From: Dolichospermum sp. DET69
GTDB taxonomy: Bacteria > Cyanobacteriota > Cyanobacteriia > Cyanobacteriales > Nostocaceae
Direction: 5' to 3'
Assembly: GCA_017355425.1 (NCBI GenBank)
Contig: CP070233.1
Span: 4,257,501 to 4,321,500 of the forward strand
DNA: 64,000 nucleotides
Shown: positions 19,501 through 28,460 of the stretch, piece by piece
Numbering within the stretch: position 1 is the stretch's first letter
How the letters are laid out: each line of letters starts with the position of its first letter
Position numbers and translations under genes: made by a program
The notes under the pieces: generated by a model
The model's database searches: none
Told to the model about the DNA's origin: nothing
Seen by the model: the letters and a program-made list of their open reading frames with translations, nothing else

Positions 19501-20121
19501 GGTGATGGTTGGGCTTATGATATAGACTTTGGTGGCATTGATCATGTAATTTCCACAGGTCGAAATGTGAATATTTTGGTCATGGACACAGAAGTTTATT
19601 CTAACACAGGTGGACAATCTTCTAAAGCCACTCCAAAAGGTGCGATCGCTAAATATGCGACTGGAGGAAAACCTGCACCAAAGAAAGATTTAGGTTTAAT
19701 GGCTATGACCTATGGTAATGTTTATGTTACCAGCGTCGCATTAGGTGCAAAAGATGAACATACACTCAAAGCATTTTTAGAAGCGGAAGCTTTTGATGGA
19801 CCATCAATCATAATTGCTTACAGTCATTGTATTGCTCACGGGATTGATATGACTAAAGGTTTACAACAACAAAAAGCCTTAGTAGACTCAGGAAGATGGT
19901 TGTTATATCGCTATAATCCGGCATTACAAGAACAGGGTAAAAATCCTCTCCAATTGGATATGAAAGCGCCTTCTGAATCGGTGGAAAAGTCAATGTATCA
20001 AGAGAACCGCTTCAAGATGTTGACGAAGAGTAAACCGGAGGTTGCAAAGTTGTTGCTAGAACAAGCGCAAGCAGAAGTAAATGCAAGATGGGAAATGTAT
20101 CAATATTTAGCGAATAGGTAA
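16570..20121 (+). CDS. nifJ: NifJ, pyruvate:ferredoxin (flavodoxin) oxidoreductase
   Basis: NifJ decarboxylates pyruvate to acetyl-CoA and CO2 and reduces ferredoxin or flavodoxin. The 1183-residue single-chain enzyme has an N-terminal pyrimidine-binding domain (IAIYPITPSSNMGEWADAW), two 4Fe-4S motifs (CVQCGKCVMVCPHAA and CTGCEICVSICPA), a further cluster region with CAGCGETPYLK and NATGCSSIYG, and the TPP site GDGWAYDIDFGG. Two internal stretches, about residues 617-628 and 953-963, are encoded by heptamer repeats otherwise seen only between genes. Both preserve frame. Such enzymes serve nitrogen fixation under iron stress or dark fermentation. Confidence 0.96.
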   Translation: MNKSFATIDGNEAVARVAYKLNEVIAIYPITPSSNMGEWADAWMSENKPNLWGTVPSVTQMQSEGGAAAAVHGALQTGALSTTFTASQGLLLMIPNLYKIAGELTSFVLHVSARSLATHALSIFGDHSDVMAARATGFAFLCSASVQESHDFALISHAATLATRVPFMHFFDGFRTSHEVQKVELLSDEDLQVLIPQSLVTAHRQRCLTPDKPVLRGTAQNPDVYFQSREGANPYYHVCADIVEKIMDKFGERTGRYYKLYEYHGAPDAERVIVIMGSGCETVHETVDYLNKEGEKVGVLKVRLYRPFDVSRFIEALPNSVKSIAVLDRTKEPGSAGEPLYLDVVTAIYEGWKKTTFPKIVGGRYGLSSKEFTPAMVKSIFDNLTQIKPKNHFTIGINDDVSFTSLNFDQNFSTEPDHVVRAMFYGLGSDGTVGANKNSIKIIGEGTENNAQGYFVYDSKKSGSMTVSHLRFGVGKIRSTYLIDKANFIGCHHWGFVESIDILKAAAPGATLLLNSPYDAGTVWENLPPKVQQQIINKNLKVYTINASQVAKNSGMGHRINTIMQVCFFALAGVLPEKAAIAKIKQAIEKTYGKKGVEVVNMNLKAVDNTLENLHEVGNRSLVIGNREEKQLSITKPKFVENVLSKIMVWEGDDLPVSALPADGTFPSGTAKWEKRNVAEEIPVWDQNVCVQCGKCVMVCPHAAIRAKTYQPSELVNAPTTFKSNNAKDKDFANQKFTIQVAPEDCTGCEICVSICPAKNKVEPTRKAINMSPQLPLREQERENWNFFVSLPNPDRKRLKLNQIRQQQLQEPLFEFSGACAGCGETPYLKLLTQLFGDRSLIANATGCSSIYGGNLPTTPYSQNAEGRGPAWSNSLFEDNAEFGFGYRLSLDKQAEFAGELLSQLSSEIGDNLVNAILKAEQKTEADIWDQRERVAILKHKLAEIAETTKDANLKSKIQNLKSLADYLVKKSVWIVGGDGWAYDIDFGGIDHVISTGRNVNILVMDTEVYSNTGGQSSKATPKGAIAKYATGGKPAPKKDLGLMAMTYGNVYVTSVALGAKDEHTLKAFLEAEAFDGPSIIIAYSHCIAHGIDMTKGLQQQKALVDSGRWLLYRYNPALQEQGKNPLQLDMKAPSESVEKSMYQENRFKMLTKSKPEVAKLLLEQAQAEVNARWEMYQYLANR
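18419..18450 (+). repeat. GGTAATA/GGTCATT heptamer repeat inside nifJ
   Basis: Four heptamers of the GGTAATA type lie in frame in the nifJ coding sequence and encode GNRSLVIGNRE. The same heptamer family fills spacers at 41406-41464 and 45243-45283. Confidence 0.8.
19425..19458 (+). repeat. AAAATCC/AAAATCT heptamer repeat inside nifJ
   Basis: Five consecutive heptamers AAAATCT, AAAATCC, AAAATCC, AAAATCT and AAAATCC lie in frame in nifJ and encode NLKSKIQNLKS. Confidence 0.8.
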
Positions 20122-20128
20122 TATCTAA

Positions 20129-20162
20129 GTAGGTTGGGTTGACGCTCATGTTACCCAACATT
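20129..20162. repeat. 34-bp dispersed hairpin repeat, copy 2
   Basis: Identical over 34 bases to 851-884. It lies just after the nifJ stop and can form a GTTGGGT/ACCCAAC hairpin without a following T-run. Confidence 0.75.
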
Positions 20163-20251
20163 ACACTTTTATTAACTTGCATTTTTTCTCAACCGAACCT
20201 AAAATGATACAATATAAAATATGCAACCTAAAAAAAATCAAACAAGTAATC

Positions 20252-20668
20252 TTATAATTTAAGTAAAAATTCTTGATAAGTAACAATTTCAGTATTTTCA
20301 AATTTTGCAATCACTAATAAATCTTGATCTCCTGTAACTAAGAAATTAGCATCACTATCTTTTGCCAGTGCTAAAAGATAATTATCTTTAGGATCTCGAC
20401 AAAACAATACTTCTGATGTTATGTTGACAAATAAACCAATAGTCCGCAAAAATCTAACTAATTCATCTACTTTGTTAGGTGTAAAATATTTTTGTAACTT
20501 AGGACGTTGTGTAACGAGAATAATTTCTTCTACAATTTCCTCGGAAATTACTAATTGAATAGTTTCTTCAATCAAAAGGTTTTTTAATTCTTTTAATTCC
20601 TTCCCAATCAAAAAACTAATCCAAAGATTAGTATCAATAATTATCTTAACTACTTTGTTTTCTGGCAT
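20252..20668 (-). CDS. PIN-domain putative toxin (COG1569-like)
   Basis: The protein has about 138 residues from ATG at 20668 (MPENKVVKIIIDTNLWISFL); the frame could also begin at 20692. Acidic residues sit in IIIDTNLW, EEIVEEI, CRDPKDNYLLALA and TGDQDLL, the pattern of PIN-domain nucleases annotated as toxin components. It overlaps the end of an upstream 79-residue gene by about 23 bp, and a ribbon-helix-helix-like gene lies further upstream. This suggests a three-gene toxin-antitoxin unit downstream of nifJ on the opposite strand. Confidence 0.82.
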   Translation of the reverse strand: MPENKVVKIIIDTNLWISFLIGKELKELKNLLIEETIQLVISEEIVEEIILVTQRPKLQKYFTPNKVDELVRFLRTIGLFVNITSEVLFCRDPKDNYLLALAKDSDANFLVTGDQDLLVIAKFENTEIVTYQEFLLKL

Positions 20669-20885
20669 AAATTTGAGAACGGACAATTTCAACTTCTTCG
20701 GTAATTTCTTCTAAAGACAATTCATCAGTTTGAAATGTTTCTAATAACTCTGTTAATTTCTTGTTTAAAGTTTCTTTTTCTAGTTCTTTACTAAGTAACA
20801 ATTTTTCTGAATTAGAAAGTTGTTTAACTAGATTAATAATTTGCTCAAATGTCAAGGGTAATTGATAAGTATTTTGTTGTAGCAT
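20646..20885 (-). CDS. Small helical protein upstream of PIN toxin, putative antitoxin
   Basis: This 79-residue, strongly charged, predicted all-helical protein (LTFEQIINLVKQLSNSEKLL, then E/L-rich) overlaps the PIN toxin gene start. Similar small cyanobacterial genes precede PIN toxins. No DNA-binding motif is evident. It is called an antitoxin by position only. Confidence 0.6.
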   Translation of the reverse strand: MLQQNTYQLPLTFEQIINLVKQLSNSEKLLLSKELEKETLNKKLTELLETFQTDELSLEEITEEVEIVRSQIYARKQSS

Positions 20886-20925
20886 AGTATTTATCCTTCT
20901 GTTTTTCTACATTATTAACAATTTT

Positions 20926-21144
20926 TTATTGATTTCTATATTGTAGAATATCTTCAACCATTTTATCAACTAACTCAGCCTCGTTTGACCATTCACCAAC
21001 AAATGAATTATTCATAATTTCTGGTTGAGTAAGTTGCTCAATCATGGCTTTGATTAAATCTGAAACTTGGCAATGATGGGTTTGTGTTAACTGTTCTATT
21101 TTGTCATAAGTTGCTTGATCAAGCTCAACTTCTATTTTTTTCAT
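20926..21144 (-). CDS. Ribbon-helix-helix-like small protein
   Basis: The 72-residue protein begins MKKIEVELDQATYDKIEQL, a beta strand followed by a helix typical of ribbon-helix-helix regulators. A short acidic C-terminus follows (ELVDKMVEDILQYRNQ). It lies 40 bp upstream of the 79-residue gene on the same strand. It may be the repressor of this toxin-antitoxin unit or a separate orphan antitoxin. Confidence 0.6.
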   Translation of the reverse strand: MKKIEVELDQATYDKIEQLTQTHHCQVSDLIKAMIEQLTQPEIMNNSFVGEWSNEAELVDKMVEDILQYRNQ

Positions 21145-21423
21145 AGTTCTGTGATGTTGATTTTATATGGGTATACAATAGCATATTTTGAAAATCAACT
21201 TCCAATATTTTAAAATTAATAAATAATGTTGCTCTTCTTAATGAAGATAGTAATTTAAAAACCACAAAAATTGTAGGGTTGCTGTCTTCTGCACCATTGA
21301 TTATATTACACCCAAATAATAACCACTACATCAATTTTCAGCAAACCCTAAATAATGACATTATCAAACTTTGGCAGTAATAATAGATGTGAGTAAAAAA
21401 TCACATCTTGATTATAAACAAAT

Positions 21424-21852
21424 ATGAAACGTCGTGACTTTATAAATTGGGTAGGACTAGGTTGTTTAGCCAGTTCTTTACCCGTAGCAATTGCGGCCTG
21501 TTCTCCTGAAACAAGTACATCAGCTAATGCTGCTACTAAAGGCTGGCAAAAAGTGGGTACTGTGGCACAATTAGATAAAAATGGTCAACTATTGGTAGAA
21601 AATTCCCCAATTGGCGCAGTATTAGTAGTTGGAACATCTAAAGCTGCAAAAAATCTGATTGCTGTTAATCCTAGCTGTACTCATCAAGGGTGTACGATCG
21701 ACTGGAAAGCAAAAGACAGTAAATTTGTCTGTCCCTGTCATGGTGCAGAATTTGCTAAGGATGGCAAAGTCAAACAAAGTCCTGCTAAAAAACCCCTGAA
21801 AACTTACCAAGCTAAAATTGAAGGTAGTTCTGTTTTAGTCAAAGCAACTTAA
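21424..21852 (+). CDS. Rieske 2Fe-2S protein with Tat-type leader
   Basis: The 142-residue protein begins MKRRDFINWVGLGC, a twin-arginine-type leader, and has an AAC sequence at residues 24-26 that could be a lipobox or a periplasmic anchor. The Rieske cluster ligands are C85 and H87 (CTHQGC) and C103 and H106 (CPCHGAEF), with C90 and C105 placed for the disulfide. It is shorter than cytochrome b6f PetC and stands alone, so it is probably a minor Rieske protein of the cell envelope. Its partner is unknown. Confidence 0.85.
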   Translation: MKRRDFINWVGLGCLASSLPVAIAACSPETSTSANAATKGWQKVGTVAQLDKNGQLLVENSPIGAVLVVGTSKAAKNLIAVNPSCTHQGCTIDWKAKDSKFVCPCHGAEFAKDGKVKQSPAKKPLKTYQAKIEGSSVLVKAT

Positions 21853-21873
21853 CATTCTCCAGAAGTCATCAAT

Positions 21874-21897
21874 GTAGGGGCGCAGGGCCTGCGCCCA
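21874..21897. repeat. GGGGCGCAGGGCCTGCGCCC palindromic repeat, copy 1
   Basis: A near-perfect palindrome lies after the Rieske gene. Other copies are at 26939-26962 and, as the terminal unit of a large array, at 28413-28435. The rest of the spacer to 22131 shows nothing I can name. Confidence 0.8.
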
Positions 21898-22131
21898 TTC
21901 AGAAGTCAGAAAGAAACAAAAAAATTCCTTCCCTGTTCCCTACTTATATCAATTGATGTCTTCACTACCTGTGCTGTTGCTATACAACACATCAATTTAG
22001 GATTCGCAAGTATTTTTGCTAATGTGATTATGTAAATTAAATACTACACAATCAATTAAATTAAATTAAAATTATACAGATAACCCGTTAAATTAATAAA
22101 AGTCATAGTTTTATACTTAGGTTTTATCAAA

Positions 22132-23100
<969 letters not shown>

Positions 23101-23237
23101 AAGACCCACAAGATTGGATAGCGAAGCACTGCTGCAAGCAGTTCATTCTTTTTGTGAAGTTCTCTAAGAGAAATCTGGACTATAAACTATTGCCTCTTTC
23201 AAATGACAAATGACAAATAACTAATAACTAATAACCA

Positions 23238-24281
23238 ATGACAACTAAATTTAGAGAATTTATCCAAAAAGTAGGTAGTGGAAGTCACACATCAGAAAAT
23301 TTGACTCGTGCTGAAGCAGCTACCGCTACAAAAATGATGTTATTAGGTGAAGCGACACCAGCGCAAATTGGCGCATTTTTAATTGCTCACCGGATTAAAC
23401 GTCCCACAGGTGCTGAATTAGCAGGGATGTTAGATACATACAATGAAATCGGACCCAAATTGCCATCAATAGCAAAACCTGTGATTGTTTTAGGTATCCC
23501 CTATGATGGCAGAACTCGCACTGCACCAATTAATATAATTACGGCTTTATTATTAGCTACTGCGGGACAACCCGTAATTATGCATGGGGGCAATCGCTTA
23601 CCCACAAAATATGGTTTACCCTTAATCGAAATTTGGCAAGGTTTAGGAATAGATTGGACTGGTTTATCACTCGCACAAACCCAGCAGGTTTTTGAAGAAA
23701 CAGGAATTGGCTTTATTTACACACCCAAGCATTTTCCCTTAAATCAAACTTTGTGGGAATACCGTGATCAATTAGGTAAACGGCCACCATTAGCGACAAT
23801 GGAGTTAATTTGGTGTCCTTACTCTGGTGATGCTCATATTATTGCTGGTTTTGTTCATCCACCGACGGAAGCCATGTTTCAAGAAGCTTTGGGGTTGCGT
23901 GGGGTGACAAAATATACTTTTATTAAGGGTTTAGAAGGTAGTTGTGACTTACCACGCGATCGCACAGCCATTATCGGCTTGTCTTCATCCAATTCAGAAG
24001 CATTAACCCGGTTACAACTTGCACCCCGTGAATATGGCTTTATCACTAAAAATGTTCCCCTGACTACTACAGAAGAACTCATCAAAGATATGCAAGAGGT
24101 TTTAACAGGAAACTCTAGCGAATTAAGACAAACAGCCCTATGGAATGGTGGTTTTTACTTATGGCGCAGTGGGATTTGTCCAGATATACAATCTGGTATA
24201 GACAAAGCCGCCGAATTAATTAGCAGTGGTTTATTAACAGCTAAACTGCAAGCAATTAATACTTTGCTCGAAAAATTTTAA
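23238..24281 (+). CDS. Anthranilate phosphoribosyltransferase-like (TrpD2-type) protein
   Basis: The 347-residue protein has the glycosyltransferase family 3 fold: an N-terminal helical domain (LTRAEAATATKMMLLGEATP) and an alpha/beta domain with PYDGRTRTAP and MHGGNRLPTKYGL in place of the TrpD GTGGD and HGNR motifs. This divergence is typical of TrpD2-like proteins such as YbiB, some of which bind nucleic acids rather than making tryptophan. It lies downstream of the LysR gene. The substrate is not predicted. Confidence 0.8.
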   Translation: MTTKFREFIQKVGSGSHTSENLTRAEAATATKMMLLGEATPAQIGAFLIAHRIKRPTGAELAGMLDTYNEIGPKLPSIAKPVIVLGIPYDGRTRTAPINIITALLLATAGQPVIMHGGNRLPTKYGLPLIEIWQGLGIDWTGLSLAQTQQVFEETGIGFIYTPKHFPLNQTLWEYRDQLGKRPPLATMELIWCPYSGDAHIIAGFVHPPTEAMFQEALGLRGVTKYTFIKGLEGSCDLPRDRTAIIGLSSSNSEALTRLQLAPREYGFITKNVPLTTTEELIKDMQEVLTGNSSELRQTALWNGGFYLWRSGICPDIQSGIDKAAELISSGLLTAKLQAINTLLEKF

Positions 24282-24285
24282 TTGT

Positions 24286-24440
24286 CAGTGGTCAGTGGTC
24301 AGTGGTCAGTGGTCAGTGGTCAGTGGTCAGTGGTCAGTAGTCAGTAGTCAGTAGTCAGTGGTTCGTTGTTACCTATTACCCATTACCCATTACCCATTAC
24401 CCATTACCCATTACCCATTACCCATTACCCATTACCCATT
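24286..24440. repeat. Two adjacent heptamer arrays (GGTCAGT, then ACCCATT)
   Basis: About ten GGTCAGT or AGTCAGT heptamers (24286-24358) are followed by nine ACCCATT heptamers (to 24440). Together they fill the space between convergent genes. Confidence 0.95.
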
Positions 24441-24450
24441 ACCTACTATA

Positions 24451-25350
24451 TTAATTAACAGTCAAAACAAGTCCCTCACGAGCTAGTAATGCTTTAGGGA
24501 ATACTGACTGAATTTCAGTTTGCATATTGTCCAGAAAATCATCATGATCATCGGGATGATGATAGGAGATTACTAACCGTTTTACCCCAGCCTTCTGAGC
24601 CATATTTACAGCTACTTCCCAGAATGATTCAGTGGTTTCATGCTTGTTATCTGTTGGTGGAGTATAGGTGGCATTAGTAATCCATAAATCAGCATCTTGA
24701 ATAAGATTTAAAATTCGTGTTTGCTCTTCTGAATTAATAATTTTATGCAAATCCGCAGCATAGGCAACGTTGAACTCACCCCAATTCACACGATAGCCAA
24801 TTGAACGCTGATTTTGATTAATTAATGTTGTTTGAATATTGATATCATTTAATTCAATTAATTGATCTGGCATCAAATTATAAAATTTTAATGCTGATTT
24901 CATTACTTGTAAGGGATAAGGAAAATGAGGCTGGAGCATTTGATCACAGAGACACTGTTTAATTGATGCACCATTAGAAGCCGCTGTTCCATAAACGTGA
25001 AAATAATTACTAGCAATAAACGCCGGGGCAAAAAAAGGAAAACCCTGGATGCGATTAGATTGAGAATTCGTAAAAAATAAATGTGCCTCAATAGTTTGAC
25101 CTAGTTCCTGCCAATTTCCGCCCAGAATGCGTAAACCAGTCCCTCCATCAAAAACTAAGCGTTTTCCGGCTACATACATCTCCACACAGCCAGTATTACC
25201 ACCATAGCGACTGTTATGGGTGCTAGGAGTAGGAATCAAACCACGTACACCCCAGAATCGTACCTGAAATAGCTCAGATTGATTAGTAAGGCTGGGACTT
25301 AGTTGTTCAGAACTATAAATTTGAGAATCGGACAACTCAAAATTTGGCAT
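24451..25350 (-). CDS. Metallo-beta-lactamase-fold protein lacking metal ligands
   Basis: This 299-residue protein aligns by eye with phosphodiesterase-type metallo-beta-lactamase-fold proteins (VRFWGVRG, SRYGGNTGCVEM, LVFDGGTGLRILG). Where such proteins normally have THxHWDHIQGFPFF, this one has TNSQSNRIQGFPFF, so the HxHxDH ligands are gone. The usual D of YDAxYT is N (TNATYT), and the usual H before SxW is absent (TTESFW). It is probably not a metal hydrolase. It lies 11 bp downstream of panD on the same strand and may be co-transcribed with it. Confidence 0.8.
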   Translation of the reverse strand: MPNFELSDSQIYSSEQLSPSLTNQSELFQVRFWGVRGLIPTPSTHNSRYGGNTGCVEMYVAGKRLVFDGGTGLRILGGNWQELGQTIEAHLFFTNSQSNRIQGFPFFAPAFIASNYFHVYGTAASNGASIKQCLCDQMLQPHFPYPLQVMKSALKFYNLMPDQLIELNDINIQTTLINQNQRSIGYRVNWGEFNVAYAADLHKIINSEEQTRILNLIQDADLWITNATYTPPTDNKHETTESFWEVAVNMAQKAGVKRLVISYHHPDDHDDFLDNMQTEIQSVFPKALLAREGLVLTVN

Positions 25351-25361
25351 TTTCTTGAAAA

Positions 25362-25745
25362 TTAGAGCTTACTAAGCAGATCATCATAATGTCGCACTTC
25401 TAATAACTGGTTTTTCTCACCCACAATTACAACGGTAGGAGAGTAACATTTTAACTCTTCCATCCTAAACTGCCCATAAGTCATTATAATCAAGCGATCG
25501 CCAACTACACCTAAACGTGCGGCTGCTCCATTTAATTCAATAGCTCCTGAATTAGCTGGAGCAGGGATGGCATAAGTAATAAAACGCTCACCATTGGCAA
25601 TGTTCACTACTTGTACTTGCTCATAGAGAAATATACCAGCTTTTTTCAAAAGAATCTCGTCAATGCTGATACTACCCACATAGTTAATATTTGCCGCTGT
25701 GAGCGTACAGTTATGAATTTTTGCCGACAAAAGAGTGCGCTGCAT
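25362..25745 (-). CDS. panD: PanD, aspartate 1-decarboxylase
   Basis: PanD makes beta-alanine from aspartate for pantothenate and CoA synthesis. The 127-residue length is normal. The self-cleavage site is G24-S25 (YVGSISID), which generates the pyruvoyl group. K9 (SAKIH), Y58-type residues and NGAAARLG are conserved. The gene is followed at 11 bp by the metallo-beta-lactamase-fold gene. Confidence 0.96.
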   Translation of the reverse strand: MQRTLLSAKIHNCTLTAANINYVGSISIDEILLKKAGIFLYEQVQVVNIANGERFITYAIPAPANSGAIELNGAAARLGVVGDRLIIMTYGQFRMEELKCYSPTVVIVGEKNQLLEVRHYDDLLSKL

Positions 25746-25875
25746 TTGATTTTAAATTTTTTTTTGCAACCAGTGAGAGATATAGGAATTAAACTCAGTA
25801 GGTTGTTACTGATTATTCCACGATAATTGATTTAGTGGGTAATGAGTAATTCACATTACCATCACCCATGATCTA

Positions 25876-26394
25876 TTATGCTTTAGCTTTAGCTGCTTGA
25901 ATGAACTTTTCTACCAATGGAGCTACTTTATCCACATCCTGCCAGCCGAGAATTTGCGTTACCTTTTTTTCCAAGTTTTTATAACTGCGGAAAAATTCGG
26001 CAATTTCCTCCAATCGGTGGGGGGCTATGTCTTTAAGTGACTTTACATGAGCATAGCGCGGATCTTTGTCGGGAACACAAAGAATTTTTTCATCGCGATC
26101 GACACCATCAATCATTTCCAAATAACCAACTGGTCTGCACGCAATGACGCAACCGGGAAATGTTGGCTCATCCATGATCACCATACCATCTAAGGCATCG
26201 CCATCATCAGCTAAGGTATTAGGGATAAAACCATAATCATAAGGATACTTAACTGAAGAAGACAGAACCCGATCTAGAGCAAATGCTTGTAAATCCTTAT
26301 CGTATTCGTATTTGTTTTTACTTCCACCAGCAATTTCAATCAGTACATTAATCACACCTGGCTTGGGTTGGGCAGGAATCAGAGATAAATCCAC
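25876..26394 (-). CDS. ppa: Ppa, soluble inorganic pyrophosphatase (family I)
   Basis: This 172-residue protein hydrolyses pyrophosphate to drive biosynthesis. Family I motifs are [28 protein letters not shown] (the aspartates of the D-G-D-x-x-D motif are kept, with A in place of the usual P) and DKDPRY. The length is normal. It is a single gene with its own leader. Confidence 0.95.
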   Translation of the reverse strand: MDLSLIPAQPKPGVINVLIEIAGGSKNKYEYDKDLQAFALDRVLSSSVKYPYDYGFIPNTLADDGDALDGMVIMDEPTFPGCVIACRPVGYLEMIDGVDRDEKILCVPDKDPRYAHVKSLKDIAPHRLEEIAEFFRSYKNLEKKVTQILGWQDVDKVAPLVEKFIQAAKAKA

Positions 26395-26616
26395 AACAAA
26401 AATCCTTTACTAAAAGTGAATAAGCGGTAGCAGCAATTTTTGCTTCCAGTGTAAAATTTTAGAACATTGTGGATCTCTTCTCCTGTGATTTCTTGTAAAA
26501 TGGTGGCGAATTTCATAAATTATCAACAAAAAAAGGGCGGAAAAGAAAACCCCTACTCCCTGCCCCTTATCGTTTTCTCTTAAATCTTCTTTAATTCCTG
26601 AATTCTACTGTATATT

Positions 26617-26805
26617 TTAATCTCCACGAATAGGTAGGTTATAGGTTAAGGATGGCTGATTGTTTTCAACATTCGCTGAAGAATAGTGGGCAATGATAAA
26701 TACTGGTAGAGTGAGAGTAATCAGAGCAATCACTGTTCCCACAATGTCTGCCAAACGTTGGGAATATGTATCGGAAGAATTGGCAGACTGGCTATTTAAA
26801 TTCAT
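26617..26805 (-). CDS. Small single-helix membrane protein
   Basis: This 62-residue protein has one hydrophobic segment (about residues 23-43, VGTVIALITLTLPVFIIAHY) between a polar N-terminus and a short C-terminus. I do not recognise the family. It is short but has a sensible start and an uncluttered position between ppa and the DUF4231-like gene, so it is probably real. Confidence 0.55.
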   Translation of the reverse strand: MNLNSQSANSSDTYSQRLADIVGTVIALITLTLPVFIIAHYSSANVENNQPSLTYNLPIRGD

Positions 26806-26938
26806 ACAAAGTTGGAATTAATCAGAATCACTAGTGGATTGACTCTCTAAAAAAGAGCGTCTATACTATTCTAACTATTTTTTTGCCATAAACCGTAATG
26901 TCAGTTATCCCTGACATTTTCCATAATTCAGAAATTCC

Positions 26939-26962
26939 GTAGGGGCGCAGGGCCTGCGCCCA
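26939..26962. repeat. GGGGCGCAGGGCCTGCGCCC palindromic repeat, copy 2
   Basis: Same palindrome as at 21874-21897, downstream of the DUF4231-like gene. Confidence 0.8.
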
Positions 26963-27007
26963 GAAATTGATATGTTCTGCACCCCTAAATCGGTGATTAC
27001 ACCAAAA

Positions 27008-27799
27008 CTATGCGGCTACTTTTTGTCCTGTAGTTGATTCTTCAGATTTTGATGACTCTTGTTTTTCTTTATTTCCCTGTTCTGAATCAGTATTTTGTTG
27101 TACTTGCTGGAGGTGAATATTATTCACTTGAGTAATAAATATTTCTATTGCCTGACTTACTCTTTGTTGCTGTTTATCTTCCTCTGGAATATCATAACAA
27201 CGATAAGCTGGGCTAATTCCCAAAATAAACTTTTCCTGTTCAGCTTCTAATAATTCAACGACTGTGTTAGCAATCATCGAATTTTTTTGAAAAGGAAAGG
27301 ATGTAACTATACTAGCAACAATGGAAGCAATAGCTGGGCAAATTACAGGCAGCCATTTTAACCAGCTTTGTCCGGCTTCCAATTTATCTACAAGCACTAA
27401 AATCGGGGTAATACCTGAAAAAATAACGGTAGAAATTTGCAAGACATAGTAAAGATTTCTCGCAACATTTCTTCTATCTTTATAATCGTCAATTAATTCT
27501 TGACAATATTCTAAAGCTTTAGCTCGTGCTGGTAAAATTGCATTGTAGTCCAAGGTTGTACCATTACTTAATAAGGAGGTATAAAGTTCAGCTTTTTTGG
27601 AAAGTTCATTTTTTTGTGCTTCCTTCATAGCATTCTTTACCGATTGTCTATTGAGAAGAAATAAACCAATAGCAACACTTAAAGCAACGGAGGCAGCAGT
27701 TATATATTGTTGATCACTAGAACCAACATAAATAACGAAAACTGATGTCATAGCCACTGCGGCTAATAAATAATCAATCAATTTGAAAAAAAACAACAT
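27008..27799 (-). CDS. DUF4231-like membrane protein
   Basis: The 263-residue protein has four hydrophobic segments in two pairs (about residues 8-25 and 32-48; 121-140 and 148-168). A cytoplasmic stretch follows with residues like those of DUF4231 proteins (FPFQKNSMIANTVVELLEAE, then an ending IFITQVNNIH). The C-terminal tail is Q/E/S rich. DUF4231 belongs among SLATT-like two-helix membrane proteins, some of which are linked to nucleotide-signalling defence, but no such partner is present here. Function unknown. Confidence 0.65.
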   Translation of the reverse strand: MLFFFKLIDYLLAAVAMTSVFVIYVGSSDQQYITAASVALSVAIGLFLLNRQSVKNAMKEAQKNELSKKAELYTSLLSNGTTLDYNAILPARAKALEYCQELIDDYKDRRNVARNLYYVLQISTVIFSGITPILVLVDKLEAGQSWLKWLPVICPAIASIVASIVTSFPFQKNSMIANTVVELLEAEQEKFILGISPAYRCYDIPEEDKQQQRVSQAIEIFITQVNNIHLQQVQQNTDSEQGNKEKQESSKSEESTTGQKVAA

Positions 27800-27970
27800 A
27801 TTTTCGCCTAGTATAGTTATTGTGGGAACGTTGAATTGATGATTGAGAAAAATCGTTGCAAAAAAGTATTTTTACAAACAATGATGTATCTTACACGAAA
27901 GTAATATTCTTGACAAGTTGATATGGTAGGGAACAGACACAAAAAGAGAAAAATGTTCTGACTCCTGAAT

Positions 27971-28412
27971 GGGCGCAGGATTTGAATGGGCGCAGGATTT
28001 GAATGGGCGCAGGATTTGAATGGGCGCAGGATTTGAATGGGCGCAGGATTTGAATGGGCGCAGGATTTGAATGGGTGCAGGATTTGAATGGGCGCAGGAT
28101 TTGAATGGGCGCAGGATTTGAATGGGCGCAGGATTTGAATGGGCGCAGGATTTGAATGGGCGCAGGATTTGAATGGGTGCAGGATTTGAATGGGCGCAGG
28201 ATTTGAATGGGCGCAGGATTTGAATGGGTGCAGGATTTGAATGGGCGCAGGATTTGAATGGGCGCAGGATTTGAATGGGCGCAGGATTTGAATGGGCGCA
28301 GGATTTGAATGGGCGCAGGATTTGAATGGGCGCAGGATTTGAATGGGCGCAGGATTTGAATGGGTGCAGGATTTGAATGGGCGCAGGATTTGAATGGGCG
28401 CAGGATTTGAAT
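27971..28412. repeat. 26-unit, 17-bp tandem array
   Basis: Twenty-six uninterrupted units of GGGCGCAGGATTTGAAT (a few read GGGTGCAGG) occupy exactly 442 bp. The next unit reads GGGCGCAGGCCCTGCGCCCC and matches the palindromic repeat at 21874 and 26939, so the array seems to have grown from one arm of that palindrome. It lies downstream of the MFS gene. There are no spacers, so this is not a CRISPR array. Confidence 0.97.
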
Positions 28413-28460
28413 GGGCGCAGGCCCTGCGCCCCTACGGGATGACTCCTGTTAATGACAGAA

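Noticed and set aside
27971..28412. Possible CRISPR array
   Set aside because: The period is 17 bp with no variable spacers and no cas genes in the window, so it is a simple tandem repeat.
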